The notes below the pieces were generated by a model. The model ran no database searches, was not told the DNA's origin, and was given only the letters and a program-made list of their open reading frames with translations. This document shows, piece after piece, positions 8,849 through 17,737 of a DNA stretch of 33,124 nt; position 1 is the stretch's first letter; each line of letters opens with the position of its first letter. The DNA comes from an uncultured Bacilli bacterium (GTDB lineage Bacteria > Bacillota_I > Bacilli_A > RF39 > UBA660): contig CANRPP010000012.1 in NCBI GenBank assembly GCA_947632545.1, positions 1 to 33,124 of the forward strand. The letters are read 5' to 3'. The position numbers and the translations under genes are program-made.

Positions 8849-9711
8849 TTTTTTAAACCTCCCTTAAATAAACATCTTATATATAAAATTACTAATGATA
8901 ACTTATTAGTAAAATCTAACCATTTTAATTCCTTATCTGTAGCCTCTAAATATTCTTTTACAAAATATCTTTGACTCTTTTTTAATTCCTTATATTTATT
9001 AATTCTATTTATATTTTTATCAATTGTAACTGAATGATTATGAACAATAACCACATTATTATCTACTGCTACTTGCATATCAATATTTTCAAGTTTTTTA
9101 GATAAAATTTGCTCTTCATAGTATAAAAATGTGGCTTCATCAAAATAGCCTATTTCTTTTAAAACTTTACCACTTACACAAAAGAAACAACCAGATACTA
9201 CTCCAACTATTGATAAATCCTCTTTATAATGTTCTTCACCATAGAATATTTCTTTTCGATATTTTCTACTTATTAATGGTAAATTAAACTTTATCTCATC
9301 TTTTATAGTAGGTAACATCCAACCTCTATTGAGACTTCTATTTTCTACAATTGTTGGACCAACTACAGCAATAGAATGTTTACCTATATCATTACTTAAT
9401 TTCTTTAAATCTTCTTCTTTATTAAGAATAACATCAGAATTAGAAAAAATTATATTACAAGTTTTTAATTTTTTAATAACTTCTTTAGCACCAAGATTAA
9501 GTCCTGCTGCATAACCTTTATTTTCTTCTGCCTCTATAATCTTAATTTTTTTATTTTCATATTTTTTTAAACTTTTTAAAGAATTATCAGTAGATTTATT
9601 ATCTACAACAACAATAAAATCCAATGATTTATAATCTTTTATATTATTTAACAAAGAAATAGTCGTCTTGTAATCATTATAATTAATAATTACCATACCT
9701 AATTTTGCCAT
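8845..9711 (-). CDS. GT2 family glycosyltransferase, rhamnosyltransferase-like
   Basis: This 288-aa family 2 glycosyltransferase resembles WbbL/RfbN-type rhamnosyltransferases: [12 protein letters not shown] at the N-terminus, VDNKSTDNS (nucleotide-binding), [18 protein letters not shown] (DxD position, here NSD) and [19 protein letters not shown] with YYEE following (acceptor-side motif). It would act in the cytoplasm, moving L-rhamnose from dTDP-L-rhamnose onto a lipid-linked acceptor. It is the first gene of the unit that makes dTDP-rhamnose, with a promoter just upstream and a 4-bp stop/start overlap with rmlA, which is the main reason for naming the donor. The donor sugar remains an inference. 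Confidence 0.88.
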   Translation of the reverse strand: MAKLGMVIINYNDYKTTISLLNNIKDYKSLDFIVVVDNKSTDNSLKSLKKYENKKIKIIEAEENKGYAAGLNLGAKEVIKKLKTCNIIFSNSDVILNKEEDLKKLSNDIGKHSIAVVGPTIVENRSLNRGWMLPTIKDEIKFNLPLISRKYRKEIFYGEEHYKEDLSIVGVVSGCFFCVSGKVLKEIGYFDEATFLYYEEQILSKKLENIDMQVAVDNNVVIVHNHSVTIDKNINRINKYKELKKSQRYFVKEYLEATDKELKWLDFTNKLSLVILYIRCLFKGGLKK

Positions 9712-9734
9712 GTAATTCTCCTCTTACCAATTTA

Positions 9735-9763
9735 ATTATAAATCAAATAACTCTTTAATGCAA
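9735..9763 (-). promoter_or_regulatory. Promoter of the rhamnosyltransferase-rmlA-rmlCD operon
   Basis: The minus strand has TTGCAT, exactly 17 bp, and TATAAT. The expected start lies some 15 bases before the GT2 ATG, leaving a short leader with GAGGAG. Confidence 0.75.
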
Positions 9764-9853
9764 CAAATAATAAGTAACATAAACTAATGATTATTTATTT
9801 TTTTATATTTTATAAGTATAATTTTTATAACTAAAATAGCCATGAATTTATAG

Positions 9854-9882
9854 TTGAAAAAAATCATATTATTGGATATAAT
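9854..9882 (+). promoter_or_regulatory. Promoter of the LCP-family gene
   Basis: TTGAAA, a 17-bp spacer and TATAAT lie 35 bases upstream of the LCP start codon, which has GGAGG as ribosome binding site. It diverges from the rhamnose operon promoter about 90 bp away. Confidence 0.75.
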
Positions 9883-9916
9883 AAATATTAGCAGAATAAA
9901 AACTGGAGGTTATTAA

Positions 9917-11881
9917 ATGTCAGAAGATATTATTGAATTAAGAGAAAAGAAAAGAAAAAAATCAAGTATAGTATCACTAGTATTTTTTATAATATCATTA
10001 ATTACTAGTGGATATTTAATTTATAATATATTTTTACTAAATGGAATTGAAAATTTAATAAGGTACATAATAATAGGAATATTACTTTTAATAGATTTAA
10101 TAGCATTTATAAAAATAAGAATTATTTGGAAAAATAAAACTCCTAAAAAGAAAAAGAAGAAAGAATCCAAAAGAATTGGATTTATAACATTTCTAATTTT
10201 ATATTCAATTATATGTACAATAATAGGAATTACTATATCATATTTTTTAGGTACTATTGATAGTTTAAATAAAAAATATGTAACATACTCTTCTAGTTTA
10301 ATAACTTTAAGTGATAATGAAGCAGAAAAGATAAAAGATATAAAAGATTATAAAATAGGAATATTAAAAGATAAAAAATCTCCTGAAGGATATATAATTC
10401 CACAAGAAATTATAAAGGAAAATAAATTACATGATGAAAATGATATAACTGAATATGAAAGTTATACAGAAATGATTTCTGATTTATATACAAAAGATTT
10501 AGATGCTATATTTGTAGCAACTGATTACCCAAGTATATATAGCAATATCGCAGGTTATGAAAATATCCAAAATGAAACTAAAATAATAATATCTAAAGAA
10601 AAAGAAATGAAAAAATCAGATACATCTGATGAAGAAAATGCATCTACTGGTAAATCAATAAAAGAGCCATTTACAATTCTTTTAATGGGAATTGATTCAA
10701 CAGATGAAGTTTTAGCAAAAAATGCAGTAGCTAATGGTGATTCACTAATTTTAATAACATTTAACCCTAAAACATTAAATGCAACAATGTTATCAATACC
10801 AAGAGATAGTTATGTTCCAATTGCATGTTGGCCTAGTAAAGAGGAAAATAAAATCACTCATGCCGCTGCTTATGGAAATGATTGCATGATTAATACAATT
10901 GAAGACTTTTTAGATATTGATATAGATTATTATGCAAAAATAAACTTTAAAGGATTAGTTCATTTAGTAGATGCTTTAGGTGGTATCGATGTAGAAGTAC
11001 CACAAGACTTATGTACAGATGATTCATCACGTGGCGGTAAAGTATGTATAGAAGAAGGAATGCAACACTTAAATGGTGAAGAAGCATTAGTTCTTTCTAG
11101 AAATAGAAAACAACTTGCTAATGGAGACTTTGGTAGAGGTCAAAATCAACAGTTAGTTATTCAAGCCTTATTAGAAAAAATTAAATCAATAAAAAGTGTT
11201 AACCAATTTACAAAAGTATTTAATACAATAGCTAATAGCCTAGATACAAATCTTACTCAAAAACAAATCTTATCATTTTATAGTATTGCAAAAGACATAG
11301 CAAAAGTTGGTTTAAGTAGTAATAGTTCTAATATAGTAAATATTCAACAATTATATTTACAAGGATACGGCGCTATGATATATGATAAAAGAATGAGAAT
11401 GGAATTATATGATTACGTTCCAAATACATATAGTGTAAAAGATATAATCGCAGCAATGAAAAAGAATCTTGAACTAAACAAACATAAACAAATTAAAACA
11501 TTTAAATTTTCTATAAATAAACCATATGAAAAAGAAATAATTGGATATGGTCCATATAAATCAACATTTAATGCTTCTAAATATAAAACTAAACCTGTAG
11601 AAGAAAAAAATACTAAAAGCTGTGGTCTAAATGAAGAATTAGGTGCTGATGGAGTTAGTTGTGTATGTAAATATGGTTATACAAAAAATAATGGTGTATG
11701 TGTAAGTGATGACGAATTATATAGTAATAAAAAAGAGGAAGAAGTTGAAGATGAGACTGATGATATTGATGATGAAGATTCAAATAATTCAGGCACTGAT
11801 ACTGATAGCGGTAACCCTGGAGGAAGTCAACCACCTACTACCCCACCTAAAGAAGAGTCAAATCCAGTTCCAACAGAATAA
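9917..11881 (+). CDS. LCP-family (LytR-CpsA-Psr) protein with extra binding-like domain and cysteine-rich tail
   Basis: This 654-aa membrane protein has three hydrophobic segments in the first 115 residues (about 17-37, 49-69, 89-111), an exported region at about 125-230 resembling part of a periplasmic binding-protein fold (VGxLK-like YKIGILKDK, then DAIFVATDYPS), and the LCP catalytic domain at about 250-430: FTILLMGIDS, MLSIPRDSYV (key Arg), VDALGGIDVEVP and LVLSRNRKQ. LCP enzymes transfer glycopolymers from lipid carriers to peptidoglycan or proteins on the cell surface. After the LCP domain comes a CGLNEEL...CVCKYGY...GVCV segment (about 569-596) resembling an EGF-like module, then an acidic and a Pro-rich tail. 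It diverges from rhamnose genes, so attachment of a rhamnose-containing polymer is plausible. The insert's ligand is unknown. Confidence 0.9.
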   Translation: MSEDIIELREKKRKKSSIVSLVFFIISLITSGYLIYNIFLLNGIENLIRYIIIGILLLIDLIAFIKIRIIWKNKTPKKKKKKESKRIGFITFLILYSIICTIIGITISYFLGTIDSLNKKYVTYSSSLITLSDNEAEKIKDIKDYKIGILKDKKSPEGYIIPQEIIKENKLHDENDITEYESYTEMISDLYTKDLDAIFVATDYPSIYSNIAGYENIQNETKIIISKEKEMKKSDTSDEENASTGKSIKEPFTILLMGIDSTDEVLAKNAVANGDSLILITFNPKTLNATMLSIPRDSYVPIACWPSKEENKITHAAAYGNDCMINTIEDFLDIDIDYYAKINFKGLVHLVDALGGIDVEVPQDLCTDDSSRGGKVCIEEGMQHLNGEEALVLSRNRKQLANGDFGRGQNQQLVIQALLEKIKSIKSVNQFTKVFNTIANSLDTNLTQKQILSFYSIAKDIAKVGLSSNSSNIVNIQQLYLQGYGAMIYDKRMRMELYDYVPNTYSVKDIIAAMKKNLELNKHKQIKTFKFSINKPYEKEIIGYGPYKSTFNASKYKTKPVEEKNTKSCGLNEELGADGVSCVCKYGYTKNNGVCVSDDELYSNKKEEEVEDETDDIDDEDSNNSGTDTDSGNPGGSQPPTTPPKEESNPVPTE

Positions 11882-11882
11882 T

Positions 11883-11914
11883 AAAAAGTTCATATCAATT
11901 GATATGAACTTTTT
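11883..11914. terminator. Bidirectional terminator between converging genes
   Basis: A perfect palindrome centred at 11898/11899 (AGTTCATATC with its complement) is flanked by A-runs on one side and T-runs on the other. It can end the LCP transcript on the plus strand and the DUF5684-like gene transcript on the minus strand. Confidence 0.88.
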
Positions 11915-12316
11915 TTATACACTTTGTGTATTTCCAACATATTTTGAACTTCCTAATCCTAATATTAACATAAATATTGGATTTAAGAAAATTAGTCCTA
12001 TGGCAAAACCAGTACCTTTACCATATGCTTTAGCAAGATTTACATATAGCATTATCTGAATTATAAGATTAGCAACTGGAATCATATACAATAGAATTAG
12101 CCATGGACTCATTCCAGATATTTGGAATAATACAACAACATTATATATTGGAATTAATGATGCCCATCCTGGTTTACTTGCTTTAGTAAATAAGCGCCAC
12201 ATAGCAACAATTCTTATTATACTTACTATTACTAAAATAACAGTTAATATTCCTAATATTGCTCCTCCTGCAGTACTAGCTGCAACAGAACTATATGATG
12301 TGTCATAATTATACAT
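11915..12316 (-). CDS. Small DUF5684-like multi-pass membrane protein
   Basis: This 133-aa protein has about four hydrophobic segments and the pattern WRLFTKASKPGWASLIPIYN, typical of DUF5684 proteins, which are often found next to signal peptidase or cell-envelope genes; no biochemical role is established. The ATG at 12316 follows GGAGGAG with 8 nt spacing. The gene is monocistronic: the dut terminator lies upstream and a bidirectional terminator overlaps its end. Family assignment is from the W-x-x-F-x-K-A-x-K-P-G-W pattern seen here. Confidence 0.75.
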   Translation of the reverse strand: MYNYDTSYSSVAASTAGGAILGILTVILVIVSIIRIVAMWRLFTKASKPGWASLIPIYNVVVLFQISGMSPWLILLYMIPVANLIIQIMLYVNLAKAYGKGTGFAIGLIFLNPIFMLILGLGSSKYVGNTQSV

Positions 12317-12339
12317 CTTACTTACTCCTCCTTTATTTT

Positions 12340-12369
12340 AATATAACATAATTATGATTATTAAGTAAA
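12340..12369 (-). promoter_or_regulatory. Possible promoter of the DUF5684-like gene
   Basis: The minus strand shows TTTACT, an 18-bp spacer and TATATT just after the dut terminator. The match is moderate. Confidence 0.4.
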
Positions 12370-12370
12370 G

Positions 12371-12391
12371 AAAAAAATCCTTTCGGATTTT
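12371..12391 (-). terminator. Rho-independent terminator of the nrdD-nrdG-dut operon
   Basis: The minus strand has AAAATCC, a GAAA tetraloop and GGATTTT followed by Ts. It begins within the dut stop codon. Confidence 0.85.
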
Positions 12392-12845
12392 ATTTGTCAG
12401 TAGAACCAAAGCCACCAGAACGCATACCTTCAGCTTTATCATCGTCTACAGTTAAATATTTTTGAAAAATTACTTGTCCTATAACATCACCTTTTTTTAC
12501 TTCTAAATCGTGATCAGAAAAGTTAAAATATTGAAAATAGAAATGACCTTCATTAGATTCATTATTATAATAATCACTATCAATTATACCTATACTATTA
12601 GCCATAACAAAACCTTTTTTAGGTCCACTACTTCTATTTACTAACATATAGTATTCATCTTCACCACAATATGCTTTTAATCCTGTTGGAATAAGAGTTG
12701 GCTTTGTACCAAATTTATATGCAGGAATTACTACATCTTCAGCAGCTTCTACATCATAGCCTGCTGAATATTTTGTTTTCCTAACAGGTAAATTAATTCC
12801 CTTATCTTTATATTCTTCTACTACTTCAAAACCTCTACTGCGCAT
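12390..12845 (-). CDS. dut: dUTP diphosphatase (trimeric dUTPase family)
   Basis: This 151-aa protein carries the five dUTPase motifs in order: SAGYDVEA, NRSSGPKKG, GIIDSDYY (with the catalytic Asp), GDVIGQVIFQK and RSGGFGST at the C-terminus. It would hydrolyse dUTP to dUMP and diphosphate, keeping uracil out of DNA and feeding dTMP synthesis. A short insertion rich in Asn and Glu follows motif 3. The start ATG lies inside the end of nrdG (11-bp overlap), with AAGGAG 9 nt upstream, so the two are translated together. Being with the anaerobic reductase genes fits a nucleotide-metabolism unit. dCTP deaminase relatives share the fold, but the motif set fits dUTPase best. Confidence 0.9.
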   Translation of the reverse strand: MRSRGFEVVEEYKDKGINLPVRKTKYSAGYDVEAAEDVVIPAYKFGTKPTLIPTGLKAYCGEDEYYMLVNRSSGPKKGFVMANSIGIIDSDYYNNESNEGHFYFQYFNFSDHDLEVKKGDVIGQVIFQKYLTVDDDKAEGMRSGGFGSTDK

Positions 12846-13386
12846 TTATTTTTTCTCCTTCTTTTTTCATTTCATATTCAATTAATTTATTTTGTTTTAA
12901 ACTCTTTTTTACATCTATTATTCTTTGATTAGAACTACCCCTAAAGTATAAAGTTCTATTTAATAAATTTTCAATAAATCTACCATCTACTAATACATCA
13001 ATATATAATAAAAATTCCCTCGTAAAATCATTTTCTTTATACATTTTATCCATTATTTCTTTATCAAATAAATAGCCTGTATAACACCAAATACTTTTAT
13101 TAGGATACTTCTCTTTTACTTTCCTAAGTAAAGGTAAAAGTCCCTTTTGATTATCAGGCCACATAGGTTCTCCTCCTAAAAGAGTTAAACCATTTATATA
13201 ATCATAATCTAAAGAATTTAAAATTTCTTCTATTTCTTCATCACCAAATTTTTTTCCATAATTGTAATCCCAAGCTTCTTCATTAAAACATCCTTTACAA
13301 TGATGAGGACAACCACTAACAAAGAGGGTTACTCTAACTCCCTCTCCGTTTGCGATATCATATTTTTTTATTTCAGCGTAATGCAT
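12835..13386 (-). CDS. nrdG: Anaerobic ribonucleotide reductase activating protein (radical SAM)
   Basis: This 183-aa radical SAM enzyme has the cluster-binding CPHHCKGC (CxxxCxxC) near residue 30 and the LGGEPM SAM-binding stretch. It uses a [4Fe-4S] cluster and S-adenosylmethionine to make the glycyl radical on NrdD. The length is somewhat above the usual 155-175, with a Lys-rich C-terminal tail. A GGAGGAG site precedes the ATG and the gene follows nrdD by 8 bp, its normal partner. The last 11 bases overlap dut. Confidence 0.95.
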   Translation of the reverse strand: MHYAEIKKYDIANGEGVRVTLFVSGCPHHCKGCFNEEAWDYNYGKKFGDEEIEEILNSLDYDYINGLTLLGGEPMWPDNQKGLLPLLRKVKEKYPNKSIWCYTGYLFDKEIMDKMYKENDFTREFLLYIDVLVDGRFIENLLNRTLYFRGSSNQRIIDVKKSLKQNKLIEYEMKKEGEKINAQ

Positions 13387-13394
13387 AACTCCTC

Positions 13395-15518
13395 CTATAA
13401 ATGAGTTACTCTAGCTTTTATTTCTTTAGTTTTACCTACATTCCAGAAATTTTCACCTAAATAACCACATGTACGTCTAGCTACATTCATTTTTTGTTTA
13501 TCTTTGTTTCCACATTCTGGACATTCCCATTCAAAATCATCATTAATTTTAATTTCTCCAGTATATCCACAAACATGGCAATAGTCAGATTTAGTATTAA
13601 ATTCAGCATATTGAATATTATCATATATGAACTTAACTACTTCTTCCATAGCTTTTAAGTTTTTCTCCATATTTGGAACTTCAACATATGAGATACATCC
13701 ACCTGATGAAATTGGTTGAAATTGACTTTCAAATTTAAATTTAGAAAATGCATCTATTTTTTCTCTAACATCAACATGATAACTATTTGTATAATATCCT
13801 TTATCAGTTATATCTTTAATAGTACCATATTTTTCTTTATCAATTCTTGCAAAACGATAACATAAACTTTCAGCTGGTGTACCATATAAAGCAAAACCAA
13901 GACCTGATTCTTTTTTCCAATCATCACATTTTTTTCTCATATATTTCATAACTTTTAATGCAAATTGTTCTCCTTCAGGATCAGTTTGTGGAACTCCTTT
14001 TATTAACATAGTTAATTCATATAATCCAATATATCCTAAAGATAATGTAGAATATCCATTTTTAAGATATTTATCAATTTTTTCACCTTTTTTAAGACGT
14101 GCGATTGCTCCATATTGCCAATGAATTGGAGATGTATCACTAAGTGTACCAAGTAATGCCTCATGTCTACACATTAATGCTTCACGACATAATTCCAATC
14201 TTTCTTCAAATAATTTCCAGAAAGTTTCTTCATCCTTTTCAGCAGCAAGTCCAATTTGAGGTAAATTAATTGAAACAACACCTTGATTAAACCTACCTTC
14301 AAATTTATAATTTCCATCCTTATCTTTCCATGGAGATAAGAAACTTCTACATCCCATAGGACTAAATACATTTCCTTTATAATTTTTACGCATTTCTTTA
14401 GCACTTATATAATCAGGATACATTCTTTTAGCAGAACATCTAACTGCAAGTTTTGTTAAGTAATCATATTTACCACCTTTTAAGCAGTTATTTTCATCTA
14501 AAACATAAACAAGTTTAGGGAATGCTGGAGTAATATATACACCTTTTTCATTTTTAATACCTTCATATCTTTGACTAATAACTTCTTCAAAAAGCATAGC
14601 ATTCTCTTCTATATATGGATCATCATCTTTTAGATGCATAAATAATGTTACAAAAGGTGATTGTCCATTAGTAGTCATTAATGTATTAATCTGATATTGA
14701 ATAGTTTGTACACCTGCTTTTACTTCATCTTTTAATCTATCCATTGCAAGGGATTCAATAACTTCTTTTGATAATTCTTTATGTTTTTTCTTAATATTTT
14801 TAATAAACTTATCTTTACTCTTTCTAATATATTTACCTAAATGAGATAAATCAACAGATTGTCCTCCATATTGATTTGATGCTACTGCTGCAATTATCTG
14901 AGTAGTTACAGTACAAGCAACTTGAAAACTTTTAGGTGATTCTATCATTTTACCATTCATTACTGTACCATTATCTAGCATATCTTCAATATTTATTAAA
15001 CAACAATTGAATATTGGTTGTACAAAGTAATCTGCATCATGGAAATGTAAAATTCCTTCATCATGAGCTTTACTAATCTTTTCTGGAAGTAAAATCCTAC
15101 GTGTTAAATCACGTGATACTTCACCTGCTATATAATCTCTTTGTGTAGAAGCAAGTGTTGTAGATTTATTAGAATTTTCTTCTGCTAACTCCTTATTTGT
15201 ATTTTTAATTAAACTTAAAATAGATTCATCTGTTGTATTAGCCTTTCTAACTAAAGCTCTAGTATATCTATATGTAATATACTCCTTTGCTAAAGCATAT
15301 TTACCTAATCCCATTATTTTTTCTTCTATTAAATCTTGAATGTCTTCAACTACCATTCTTTTCTTATTTAAGCCTTCAATATACTTAATAATATTTTCTA
15401 TTTGACGATCTGTAATTCTATCGTCTTCTGGGACACAAACATTCGCCTTTCCAATTGCTATTCTTATTTTCTCTCTGTCGTAATCAACACTTTTACCATC
15501 TCTTTTTATGACTTTCAT
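13395..15518 (-). CDS. nrdD: Anaerobic (class III) ribonucleoside-triphosphate reductase
   Basis: This 707-aa protein reduces ribonucleoside triphosphates to deoxyribonucleotides in the absence of oxygen. Visible are the N-terminal ATP-cone (MKVIKRDGK to about residue 90, sensing ATP/dATP), active-site segments FNCCLINIEDM and GCRSFLSPW, two CxxC pairs of a zinc site near the end (CHVCG and CPECG), and the glycyl radical motif RRTCGYLG about 30 residues from the C-terminus. All key elements look intact. A GAGAGG site supports the start. It leads the operon nrdD-nrdG-dut and is divergent from a Crp/Fnr-type regulator; a palindrome between them may be the control site. It implies anaerobic growth. 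Confidence 0.97.
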   Translation of the reverse strand: MKVIKRDGKSVDYDREKIRIAIGKANVCVPEDDRITDRQIENIIKYIEGLNKKRMVVEDIQDLIEEKIMGLGKYALAKEYITYRYTRALVRKANTTDESILSLIKNTNKELAEENSNKSTTLASTQRDYIAGEVSRDLTRRILLPEKISKAHDEGILHFHDADYFVQPIFNCCLINIEDMLDNGTVMNGKMIESPKSFQVACTVTTQIIAAVASNQYGGQSVDLSHLGKYIRKSKDKFIKNIKKKHKELSKEVIESLAMDRLKDEVKAGVQTIQYQINTLMTTNGQSPFVTLFMHLKDDDPYIEENAMLFEEVISQRYEGIKNEKGVYITPAFPKLVYVLDENNCLKGGKYDYLTKLAVRCSAKRMYPDYISAKEMRKNYKGNVFSPMGCRSFLSPWKDKDGNYKFEGRFNQGVVSINLPQIGLAAEKDEETFWKLFEERLELCREALMCRHEALLGTLSDTSPIHWQYGAIARLKKGEKIDKYLKNGYSTLSLGYIGLYELTMLIKGVPQTDPEGEQFALKVMKYMRKKCDDWKKESGLGFALYGTPAESLCYRFARIDKEKYGTIKDITDKGYYTNSYHVDVREKIDAFSKFKFESQFQPISSGGCISYVEVPNMEKNLKAMEEVVKFIYDNIQYAEFNTKSDYCHVCGYTGEIKINDDFEWECPECGNKDKQKMNVARRTCGYLGENFWNVGKTKEIKARVTHL

Positions 15519-15548
15519 AATATACCTCTCTTTCTACCTTACATTTAA

Positions 15549-15554
15549 ATCATA
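15549..15554 (-). promoter_or_regulatory. Possible -10 element of the nrdD operon
   Basis: TATGAT on the minus strand has no good -35 at 16-18 bp. A start about 7 bases downstream would place the 16-bp palindrome at -41.5, the typical site of class II activation by Crp/Fnr proteins. Confidence 0.4.
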
Positions 15555-15575
15555 TTTCTAATTTTTAATTTTTTC

Positions 15576-15591
15576 TGTTGCAATTGCAACA
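15576..15591. promoter_or_regulatory. 16-bp palindromic operator candidate for the Crp/Fnr-type regulator
   Basis: TGTTGCAATTGCAACA is a perfect inverted repeat between divergent nrdD and the regulator. Its left half supplies the -35 (TTGCAA) of the regulator promoter, so binding there would block that promoter. Crp/Fnr dimers bind such repeats, although this exact sequence is not tied to a known member here. Confidence 0.65.
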
Positions 15592-15606
15592 ATTTTACAT
15601 TATAAT
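15578..15606 (+). promoter_or_regulatory. Promoter of the Crp/Fnr-type regulator
   Basis: TTGCAA, a 17-bp spacer and TATAAT precede the gene, whose ribosome binding site is AGAGGTG. The -35 is embedded in the palindrome at 15576-15591, suggesting autorepression. Confidence 0.7.
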
Positions 15607-15635
15607 TTAATTATAAAAAAAAGAGGTGTTTCAAA

Positions 15636-16274
15636 ATGCTTGAAAAATATAGGATTTATGAAAATATTGAGGAAAAAGATTTAAAAAAATTATTAACTAC
15701 TTTACAGTCAAGTACACACTTTTATAAAACTGATCAAACAATAATCTATTCTTTAGGTAATAGAGATATTATTGGAATTATTGAACAAGGTACTGCTAAT
15801 TTAATGCGTTTTGACTTTGATGGAAAAAGAACTATTATAGAAGAAATGTCAACAGGAGATATTTTTTCTGATATGTTTATATCAACAAATAGTAGTGAAT
15901 TATCAGTAATTGCTACAACTGATTGTAAAGTAACCTTTATAGAATATAATGAATTAATAAGAGAATGTCAAACTAATAATAAAACAGCGCCAATTTTATT
16001 AGACAACTTAATAAAATTAATATCAGAAAAGCTTGTAAAAAGAAATCAAAGAATTGAATTATTAACAAAAAGAAGTATTAGGGCTAAACTATTACATTAT
16101 TTTGAAACTGAAAGTAAAAAATTGAATTCAAAATCATTCAATTTAAAATATTCATATACTGATTTAGCAGATTATCTATCTGTTGATAGAAGTGCAATGA
16201 TGCGAGAAATAAAAAATTTAAAAGATGATAAACTAATAACAGATGTCAATAAAAAAATAACTATTTTATATTAA
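15636..16274 (+). CDS. Crp/Fnr-family transcription regulator
   Basis: This 212-aa protein has an N-terminal cyclic-nucleotide-binding-like beta-barrel (about residues 20-120, with IGIIEQGTANLMRFDFDGK and SVIATTDCKV) and a C-terminal winged helix-turn-helix at about 145-205. The recognition helix is near SVDRSAMMREIKNL. It lacks the N-terminal cysteine cluster of FNR proper, so oxygen sensing by an iron-sulfur cluster as in FNR is not supported; the effector is unknown. It is divergent from nrdD, sharing a 16-bp palindrome, which suggests control of the anaerobic reductase operon and of itself. An AGAGGTG site lies 7 nt before the ATG. Confidence 0.88.
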   Translation: MLEKYRIYENIEEKDLKKLLTTLQSSTHFYKTDQTIIYSLGNRDIIGIIEQGTANLMRFDFDGKRTIIEEMSTGDIFSDMFISTNSSELSVIATTDCKVTFIEYNELIRECQTNNKTAPILLDNLIKLISEKLVKRNQRIELLTKRSIRAKLLHYFETESKKLNSKSFNLKYSYTDLADYLSVDRSAMMREIKNLKDDKLITDVNKKITILY

Positions 16275-16287
16275 TAGTTATTTTTTT
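16251..16287. terminator. Bidirectional terminator between regulator and unknown gene
   Basis: A perfect 15-bp stem (AAAAAAATAACTATT with its complement) and a 7-nt loop overlaps the last codons of the regulator and the stop of the converging gene. T-runs on both strands allow termination both ways. Confidence 0.85.
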
Positions 16288-17711
16288 ACATTATTAGTCT
16301 TTTTATATTCTTTTGCTTTTTTTAACTCATATTCATATTTTGGTAATTTAGATTCTATATTCTGTAAACTATTTGATAACATATCTCTCCATATTGTTTT
16401 ATCATCATCTGGTGCTACTATAGCTTCTTCATATATTTCATCCATTTCACTAATTTGATCTTCTATACCATATGCTTCTTGATAATATATCAATTTATCT
16501 CTTTTTGCTTTATATCTTTCAATAGGATCTTTTATTTTCTTTAATCCTCTATCAAATAATGTTTTAATAAGCCCCGTGCTAATATCAATTTTTAGCATCA
16601 ATGAAGCACAATATAAAACTTCTTCTTCACATAGAGGTTTAATAACTTTACCATCATGTATATTGAAATATTGTTCTATTTCTTTCCTAATTTCTTTATA
16701 TTCAGAATCTGTAATTCCCATTTTTATTTGTTGTACTTTTGGTACAACAATCTTTTTTTCATCTTCGCATACAAGTTGTTTTCTTAATATATTTCTAGCA
16801 ATACTAACAAATTTATTAGTAACACCTAGGCCCTTTAATGCAGATATAACTTTATCAAATGATTCCTCATCAAAATTTTGTAATTTTCCATTTTGATCTA
16901 ATTTATCAAAATAATGTTCTTTAATTATATTATGCATTTCTATTATTGAACTAATTTCTATAATTGAATTCTCTTCTTTCAGTTTAATAGAATCTAGTAA
17001 AACTTTTTTCTGTTTTTTCTCTAATTCTGATAAATCACTATCATCACTAGTAATTAAATATAAATATTCATCATTTGTTATTACATCAATAGCTTCTTTA
17101 TCAGTAAAACCTACTTGTTCTACAGTAATAATTGAATAGAATTCTAACTCGTTATTATTATTAATTTCCTTAGTTAAATCTAAATTAGCATTTCTCCAAA
17201 TAATATCCATTACTGCATAAAATTGTTCATCTTTAGATAAATTACAATTTCCAATAATCTCACTAAATTGGTTAAATTCACTAAATATAATATCGTCTTC
17301 TATCCACTTATCATATGGTTTTTCTAATAATCTAATAGTAGAATTCCTATCTACAAGTGATTTTATTAAGTTAAATATTTCTTCCTTAAGAATATTTGAA
17401 TTTATAGGAAAATGAAAATTTTTATTAATACTATTTATTTTTTCAATACATTTGTAAAAATTAACATAGTATAATACAATTTGAGAAGTTAAATCAGCAA
17501 TATCCATATTTTTATCTTTTATAAGATTAATTACAAAGTCTTTAGTATCGTTAAACATTGCATTGCATAACTGTCTACAGTATTTTTTATTATATTTTAT
17601 ACTATTAATAACATCATTAATTAACTTATTATTTAAAGATGAAATAATACTAGAACTTTTTTCTATTCTATCTTTATTTATTTTTGCTATAACGTTTTCT
17701 AAATTATACAT
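16278..17711 (-). CDS. Unknown 477-aa, probably cytosolic helical protein
   Basis: I do not recognise this protein. It has no signal peptide or membrane segment, is rich in Lys, Glu, Ile and Asn, and looks mostly alpha-helical. The C-terminal third has a charged stretch (KKAKEYKKTNNVKK at the end). No clear catalytic motif is visible; a few conserved-looking spots are KPLCEEEVLYCASLML and IWRDMLSNSLQNIES. The ATG follows GGGGGAG and a very good promoter is present at 17738-17766, so it is likely a real and well expressed monocistronic gene. It is closed by a bidirectional terminator. The gene's neighbours (regulator, cation efflux protein) do not reveal a role. Confidence 0.75.
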   Translation of the reverse strand: MYNLENVIAKINKDRIEKSSSIISSLNNKLINDVINSIKYNKKYCRQLCNAMFNDTKDFVINLIKDKNMDIADLTSQIVLYYVNFYKCIEKINSINKNFHFPINSNILKEEIFNLIKSLVDRNSTIRLLEKPYDKWIEDDIIFSEFNQFSEIIGNCNLSKDEQFYAVMDIIWRNANLDLTKEINNNNELEFYSIITVEQVGFTDKEAIDVITNDEYLYLITSDDSDLSELEKKQKKVLLDSIKLKEENSIIEISSIIEMHNIIKEHYFDKLDQNGKLQNFDEESFDKVISALKGLGVTNKFVSIARNILRKQLVCEDEKKIVVPKVQQIKMGITDSEYKEIRKEIEQYFNIHDGKVIKPLCEEEVLYCASLMLKIDISTGLIKTLFDRGLKKIKDPIERYKAKRDKLIYYQEAYGIEDQISEMDEIYEEAIVAPDDDKTIWRDMLSNSLQNIESKLPKYEYELKKAKEYKKTNNVKK

Positions 17712-17737
17712 TATAACTCCCCCATTTCAAGTTATAT

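Noticed and set aside
11706-12059. Second plus-strand ORF at the LCP end
   Set aside because: It overlaps the LCP coding sequence in another frame and runs through the bidirectional terminator.
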